Assembly (NCBI GenBank): GCA_036936605.1
Contig: JAUPFV010000001.1
Coordinates: 113,158,771 to 113,222,770, forward strand
From: Limnanthes douglasii subsp. nivea
Taxonomy: Eukaryota > Streptophyta > Magnoliopsida > Brassicales > Limnanthaceae
Length of the DNA stretch: 64,000 nt
Reading direction: 5' to 3'
Part shown: positions 59,173-64,000 of the stretch, in pieces
Layout: every line of letters starts with the position of its first letter
Numbering within the stretch: the stretch's first letter is position 1
Made by a program: the position numbers and the translations under genes
The notes under the pieces: generated by a model
Databases searched by the model: none
Told to the model about the DNA's origin: nothing
Seen by the model: the letters and a program-made list of their open reading frames with translations, nothing else

Positions 59173-61374
59173 TTGCTTGTTGATACAAACTGCCCCCAAC
59201 GTCCGGGGAGCCAGGGCTGTAGCATAACATTCTCTTGCAACCTTTTGACTGCTTCGGACAACTCCCACCTGTCCTTGAACAACATATTTCAAACATTGGT
59301 GAACTGTCGAAGCCACTGCATGCATCCTAGAGAGCCAAGACCTCCCTAGAATAGCATTATAGCAAGTGGGACAATCTACCACAATAAAAATTATCCTGAC
59401 AATCTTCTTGAAAGGGCCCTTGCCCAACAGAACTTCCTCTTCGAACTCCCCGATCACATCTGCTGAGCTGCCACTAAAGCCCACAATTGATCTGTCCGAA
59501 CTCTGAATCACGGCTGGATTTTTCATTTTCTTGTAAGTGTTTAAGAAGAGGATATTACCTGAGCTTCCAGTATCCACCAAGATTCGTCTTATGTCATTTC
59601 CCCCAATGGATGCTCCTATGACAACAGCATCTTCATAAGGGCCAGCTATATCTCTTAAATCATCTTCATCAGAAACAATGAAGGGGAATGGAATTTGCGA
59701 TTGATAGGAGGTCGTGCCTTCTTCTAGCTGGGTGGCTAAAGTATGAACGTGCCTCTTTCTCGAAGAAGCAGTAGGAGCTGTCATAGTATCCCCTCCGAAA
59801 ATTGTAAGTGACTCAAAAAACTTAATGAGCCCGGAGACTGTTCTAGAACATTCCTCAATGGCACCCACTCTATTTCGAGTTGGATCCGGATCCAAGTATT
59901 CTGATTCCACATCAAATCTTTCGATTATAACCATGGCTCCCTCCGGAGCAGCATTACTTGGACCAACCCGGTGAGTATTGTTAGGCATATTACCTCTTCT
60001 TCTTTTGACATAAGCCCCCAACTTTCCCCTTTCAATCAAGTTCTGAACTTCTTGTTTCAAGGCTATACAATCATTGGTGGCCACACTTTCTTTCAATTCT
60101 GCAAACCACTCCGGTTGAACCCAAGGCCCTCTCTTATTTCTGGATTGTTGACTCTGGGCAGGTGCAGCTGGCTGAGATTGAGCTTTAGCCCGGCCATGCC
60201 CCTGTCCGGTCTCCTTTGCCTTGTTCCCGGACTGATTCTGATTGGGGTTTGGTGCCACCAAGGCAGACATCACCTGCCTGTGCACCCTAGTTTTATTTGT
60301 TTCATCAACGTTAATCTGCTTTCCAACCTGATTCAGCAACCCTCCCCAGGTCATGGCTTTCTTTCTGGTCACCGAATCAGCCAAATTCCCATGGTTTAAG
60401 CCATGTCTCAAGGATGCTATTGCTACTTGCTCGAAGCAATCAGCCAACCCATTCTTGGTGTTCACAAAACGACTTATGTATTCTTTCAATGATTCATTCG
60501 GCTCCTGGGCACAATGGATTATTGTGTCCCCGTTGCCATTCAACTCTTTACTCCCAACAAACTGCCTTCGAAAGGTCACCCAAAAAGTATCGAAATTCTT
60601 GATGTAGCCTTGTGGTAAGCTGTTATACCATTTTAGAGCACTCCCCGTAAAAGATTGGGAGAATGCTCTACAAAGTAGCTTGTCATCATCATCAAAGTTC
60701 ATCATGAAGTTTTTAAATTGCTCCAAATGGTTTTCCGGATTAGTATTGCCATCGTACTTCTCCATTTTAGTGCTATCAAACCTCTTAGGGAGGTTTCCGG
60801 ACAGGATTTCGGAAGACAATGGAGATTGTCTCCAATTTCGGCCACGACTGAACACAGTATCCTCATTGGGAGTTGCAAAGATACCTGGTTCATCGTGGAA
60901 GGCAAAAGGATCCATCAGCATCTTATCTACATGCCTCCGGCTGTGAGATGACCCTTTGCCAATATTCTTCTTCAACTTTCCATGTCTATCTCTTTTCCAT
61001 GAATATTTTTTTATCAGCTTTTGCTTCTTTTTAGTTCGGCCCTCATCGCTGCTAGAGGACAAAGAATCTTCAACTCCATCTTCATCCGATGAGCTATCAG
61101 AAGATTCTGAGCCTAAGTCAGAACTCTCCACTGGCTTAGACCGGTGAGATTTTTTGGAGCTAGCATGAGTCTTTTTGGTACTCACATGAGTCTTTGAAGG
61201 CTCATGCTCTCTAGGGTTATCGGTATGATGAGCAACTGATGCTTTCGATTTTTCCTTCATGCCCATCTTAGCCTTTTCTGCCCTCAAAGCTTCTATCTCG
61301 CATTTTAATCTATCGCGCTCCTCGATAGTGTATTCATCGTTTTCACCCACCACTTCGAGCAAAGCTGGTGGCAC
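59170..61374 (-). CDS. Tat-B gag-protease ORF, open, zinc knuckle deleted
   Basis: The frame is open over 734 codons. The first true ATG in frame is at 61,266 (codon 37), in KMGMKEKSK; the earlier start is not ATG. The N-terminus is coiled and Ser/Lys-rich. The gag core lies at about 60,770-60,280 (KMEKYDGNTNP, SALKWYNSLPQG, ESLKEYISRF). Where Tat-A has a CCHC-like knuckle, this copy reads WFAELKESVATNDCIALKQ: 39 residues (117 bp) are lost in frame. The protease has the intact active site LVDTGSSGN (about 59,555-59,580) and NAILGRSWLSRMH. The stop is the conserved amber codon. It may still be translatable, but is probably poor in RNA packaging. Confidence 0.88.
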   Translation of the reverse strand: MPPALLEVVGENDEYTIEERDRLKCEIEALRAEKAKMGMKEKSKASVAHHTDNPREHEPSKTHVSTKKTHASSKKSHRSKPVESSDLGSESSDSSSDEDGVEDSLSSSSDEGRTKKKQKLIKKYSWKRDRHGKLKKNIGKGSSHSRRHVDKMLMDPFAFHDEPGIFATPNEDTVFSRGRNWRQSPLSSEILSGNLPKRFDSTKMEKYDGNTNPENHLEQFKNFMMNFDDDDKLLCRAFSQSFTGSALKWYNSLPQGYIKNFDTFWVTFRRQFVGSKELNGNGDTIIHCAQEPNESLKEYISRFVNTKNGLADCFEQVAIASLRHGLNHGNLADSVTRKKAMTWGGLLNQVGKQINVDETNKTRVHRQVMSALVAPNPNQNQSGNKAKETGQGHGRAKAQSQPAAPAQSQQSRNKRGPWVQPEWFAELKESVATNDCIALKQEVQNLIERGKLGAYVKRRRGNMPNNTHRVGPSNAAPEGAMVIIERFDVESEYLDPDPTRNRVGAIEECSRTVSGLIKFFESLTIFGGDTMTAPTASSRKRHVHTLATQLEEGTTSYQSQIPFPFIVSDEDDLRDIAGPYEDAVVIGASIGGNDIRRILVDTGSSGNILFLNTYKKMKNPAVIQSSDRSIVGFSGSSADVIGEFEEEVLLGKGPFKKIVRIIFIVVDCPTCYNAILGRSWLSRMHAVASTVHQCLKYVVQGQVGVVRSSQKVARECYATALAPRTLGAVCINKQ

Positions 61375-61448
61375 TTCCGGGGGCGTCTGGATTCATTCAG
61401 ACTGACTTTTCTTGTTGGTTTCGAATGCTTGATTCAGGCACCTTCGTG

Positions 61449-61466
61449 CTCCCACTGTGGTCGCCA
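61449..61466 (-). other. Primer binding site of Tat-B (tRNA-Arg-like)
   Basis: TGGCGACCACAGTGGGAG on the minus strand begins three bases after the LTR and is identical to the Tat-A site. Confidence 0.8.
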
Positions 61467-61469
61467 ATT

Positions 61470-61876
61470 TGGTGTGGTTAATTTTCGTCCGAGGGTAATT
61501 TAGTAATTTGTTTAGAGTTTGTGAAGGTTGGTGTGTGTTTAAATATTTTGAGTAGAGGGTAGAGGGAGAATTAAGCAGCCTCGTTGTATTTAATTTTCAT
61601 TACCCATATTAAATGCAGGTGGTTGGGTATTTATACCCTTACATTTGGGCTTTATGGGTTTTCAGGTCATGTTTAATGGACCCGGGTCATGTTCAAAGAC
61701 CCATGAGCTCTTAGTAGAAGAGCAAGCTGCTTAGTCAAGAAGTGTTTAGGTTTTTAAGTACTTTAGTCATAATTCGGACAGTCCAATGAGCTAAGGGTTC
61801 GAACTGTTCTGTCCGATCCAGTGATCTTAGTCCAAACTGTCCCCGTTCGGAGAGGTAGCAATATTCGGACTCATCA
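61470..61876 (-). repeat. Tat-B 5' LTR
   Basis: 407 bp, TG...CA, the same length as its partner. TATAAATA (minus, 61,628-61,635) within a near-palindromic GGGTATTTATACCC is the likely genomic RNA promoter. Confidence 0.94.
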
Positions 61877-62274
61877 ATTTTGACTCCCTGCATTGAGCTT
61901 TGACTCAATAGAATTTGGCTGCCTACTCCGTGAGTCAAATATCAACAACAGAATGCAAATTAAACAATTGAACAACAATAACAACAATATCAAGTTTGAC
62001 AAGTCTAATTTCCTATTAGGGAAGGTCGTGATATTATCCATCATTATAGGTAACATGATCTATGGTTTTATATCACGTGAAAATTCTTGTCCACCTAAAG
62101 TTATTATTGACTCAACATATACTTTATGTGAAAATATTGAATATAAGGATGGTTCTCAAGAGATAAAATACTTTTAGGGTGGTTATATACCACTATCATT
62201 TCAGATATTGCATCATGTTAGGTGTAAGCTATAAGTAACTCGTCAACAGAGGTATTACCGAAGGACTACATAAG

Positions 62275-63074
62275 TGTTGGATTTACCATTACATGTATAG
62301 GCAATAAATATTGAAACTCTTTGGTGCTTGAAACGCGACTTAGTTGCAGAGACATCTATTGATCCTAAGGGTTGAGACAAGGTGTAAATGATTGGTGATT
62401 ATTAAATCGAAGGAAATATTTGTTGAATCGAAGTAAACTAATCAGAAGAACCACTATGATTCGAAGTGCATTGAATTATAGAAACACTAGGCCGAAGCTG
62501 AATATTATGTTTATTATATATCATATGTTACTTGGGTCTTCCTATATTAATTAAGTATGAGATATTGCAGTCATTAATTAATATGCTTTACTCTTGGGGG
62601 CTGATTAAGAATTTGGGTTTTCCCTAAACCTATAAATAGGAGAAGATATTGTTATATAATGTGTGATATGATTGTGACGTGATACAATTGTAATTATAAA
62701 GAGAGAATAATGTGAGAATATACTCCACGAAATAACTCTAAGTCTTTTAAGAGATAAGTGAGGTGAGAGATAAACACTAAAGAGAGAATTTTGTAAAACA
62801 TATTATATTTTGTTACAATGAGTGATTGAATATTTTGTGTTTCAGGAGTTTTCCTATAACATACTTATATATAAAAGAGTGTCTGTTTCCCGTGGATGTA
62901 AGATTTTTTCACAATCTGAACCACGTTTTATACCATCTTGTGTGTATAGTTTTACTACGTTTTATTTTATTTTTTCCTTGTATTATACATAACAATTATA
63001 TCGTTATTTCGTAGGTTTAGTCGTATATTGGTTCTTACCGTGATCAATCGATCTACTAGTTTGAACCCCTAACA
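62275..63074 (+). mobile_element. Probable solo LTR, about 800 bp, inside copia-E gag
   Basis: The insert starts TGTTGGATT and ends CCCCTAACA, a common plant LTR form (TG...CA), and contains CCTATAAATAGG (62,630-62,640) as a promoter. Copia gag sequence is found on both sides. The flanks ATAAG and TAACC do not give a clean duplication, so the ends may be off by a few bases. It contains no element ORF. Confidence 0.55.
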
Positions 63075-64000
63075 TAACCGAACTAATAAAAGAAAAGTTT
63101 TCCAAAAGGCTATGAGATGCCTTAACTAATATTTCAGGCTCATCAGCAAAATCAAAGAATTACTACAACAAAACAAGGAAATAAGGTTTTATTATGAAAG
63201 AGTATCTAGGTAAAATGAAATTTATTTCTAGTAATTTGATTCTTTTGGGATGATCAGGTATTGTGGTGATTTGGTCTCACAAGTCCTTGTAGGACTAGAC
63301 TCAAGCTATATTTCTATAGTTGTGAATCTAGCTGTAAAGGACATCCTGAGTTGGCTTAATCTCAATACTTCTCTCGTACCCTTTGAAAGTAGGCTGGAGC
63401 ATCTGTTGAATCTAAGAAGTTCTATAACTAGCCCATATATTACATATACTAGTTTTACTCCTAATAAGAGTGAAAATAAGTCACAAAATAATCAAAACCT
63501 AAAAATCATAATGGTTACTATCATAAGGGTTAGGGCAGGATTTATAGAGGTATACATGATTATCATCAGAATAACTACAAAAGGAAAAACAATTATAGTT
63601 GCATGGGATGCAGATGAAGCAAATACTCACATAGTAGGCGTACCTACCCAATTTGTTGTGAGTTTAGGCATGCTTCACAAACTTGTCACTTCAGAGATGA
63701 TATTGAAGAAATGGTATCCATGTTTGGTGAACAACAAAAAGGAGAAACATATCATAATGCTTTTCTAGTTACTCAGAATCAAACAAATAATACTACATGG
63801 TATGCTGACTCAAGAGCTACACATCATGTTACTCACAATCCAAGTATGATGAACCTAAGAGATTATTTTGCATGTAAGATTTCCTTTAAAGCTGTTAATG
63901 GTCAAAGGTGCTTCATCAAACAAGTATGGAGTTCTAATCTACCTAACACGAAACAAAGAAATAACTCAGAAAAATATCTTACACATACAAACAACTACAA

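Larger units (their letters stand above)
51573..61876 (-). mobile_element. Tat-B: complete-length Ty3/gypsy Tat-lineage element with antisense gene, 10.3 kb
   Basis: Two 407-bp LTRs (51,573-51,979 and 61,470-61,876) are flanked by a perfect 5-bp duplication ATTTT (51,568-51,572 and 61,877-61,881). Order on the minus strand: LTR, PBS, gag-protease, amber codon, RT, RNase H, second RNase H, integrase, tail-to-tail antisense gene, LTR. By my manual count the LTRs differ at about 16 of 407 positions (about 4%), so the insertion is fairly recent (order 1-2 million years at usual plant rates; inference). Pol has four further stops and one frameshift. Confidence 0.95.
51561..63905 (+). pseudogene. 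Copia-E gag and protease start, interrupted by Tat-B and a solo LTR
   Basis: Gag starts ATG GCT AAT TTT at 51,561, where Tat-B interrupts it. It resumes at 61,877. The N-terminal domain reads FDKSNFLLGKVVILSI and SCPPKVIID (61,990-62,110). After the second insertion, 63,110-63,770 contains LGKMKFIS, then YCGDLVSQVLVGLDSSY, VVNLAVKD and FESRLEHLL, then a decayed zinc knuckle near 63,660. The protease start (TWYADSRATHHVTHNP) lies at 63,798-63,845, with DSGA changed to DSRA. The rest lies beyond the window. Confidence 0.8.

Noticed and set aside
59971..60399. Plus-strand ORF of 142 codons in Tat-B
   Set aside because: It is a shadow of the open gag-protease frame on the minus strand.

Overview
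This window looks like gene-poor nuclear DNA from a flowering plant, probably a eudicot. No host gene, rRNA, tRNA or CRISPR array could be recognised. What can be read is a set of nested, mostly decayed transposable elements separated by AT-rich sequence. The plant assignment rests on L1-type LINEs carrying RNase H, Ty1/copia and Ty3/gypsy elements of plant type, tRNA-iMet and tRNA-Arg-like primer sites, a Mutator-like element and a TRIM.

Layout. 1-9,329: Ty3/gypsy element Tat-A (pol on the minus strand), inserted in LINE-A (9,330-11,677, plus). 11,678-13,308: AT-rich spacer with two minisatellites. 13,309 to about 19,300: LINE-B, nearly complete, minus. 19,928-24,168: copia-A (minus), with a 380-bp Mutator-type MITE inside one LTR. 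24,271-26,300: foldback elements, one holding a hairpin-forming minisatellite. 27,280-29,345: LINE-C, whose 5' part is inverted. 29,640-32,740: copia-B remnant. 33,115-36,250: copia-C, split by a TRIM (33,851-34,990). 37,380-45,841: a gypsy-like LTR element split by a 5.1-kb Mutator-like element (39,798-44,909). 47,280-50,900: copia-D, split by a gypsy 5' end. 51,540-64,000: copia-E, whose gag is split at codons 3-4 by the 10.3-kb element Tat-B (51,573-61,876) and again by a probable solo LTR.

The most informative pieces are Tat-A and Tat-B. They share the same plan, read on the minus strand: LTR, tRNA-Arg-like PBS, gag, protease, an in-frame amber codon, RT, RNase H, a second (archaeal-type) RNase H, integrase, then LTR. 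Between integrase and the 3' LTR each carries a long ORF on the opposite strand with a Transposase_28-like region and a C-terminal coiled coil. That antisense gene has a TATA box about 95 bp before its ATG in both copies, and in Tat-B a GT-AG intron of 80 bp. The amber codon between protease and RT is conserved and sits in a tobamovirus-like readthrough context. Both copies are now broken by nonsense changes, frameshifts and deletions, so any mobility would need proteins from elsewhere.
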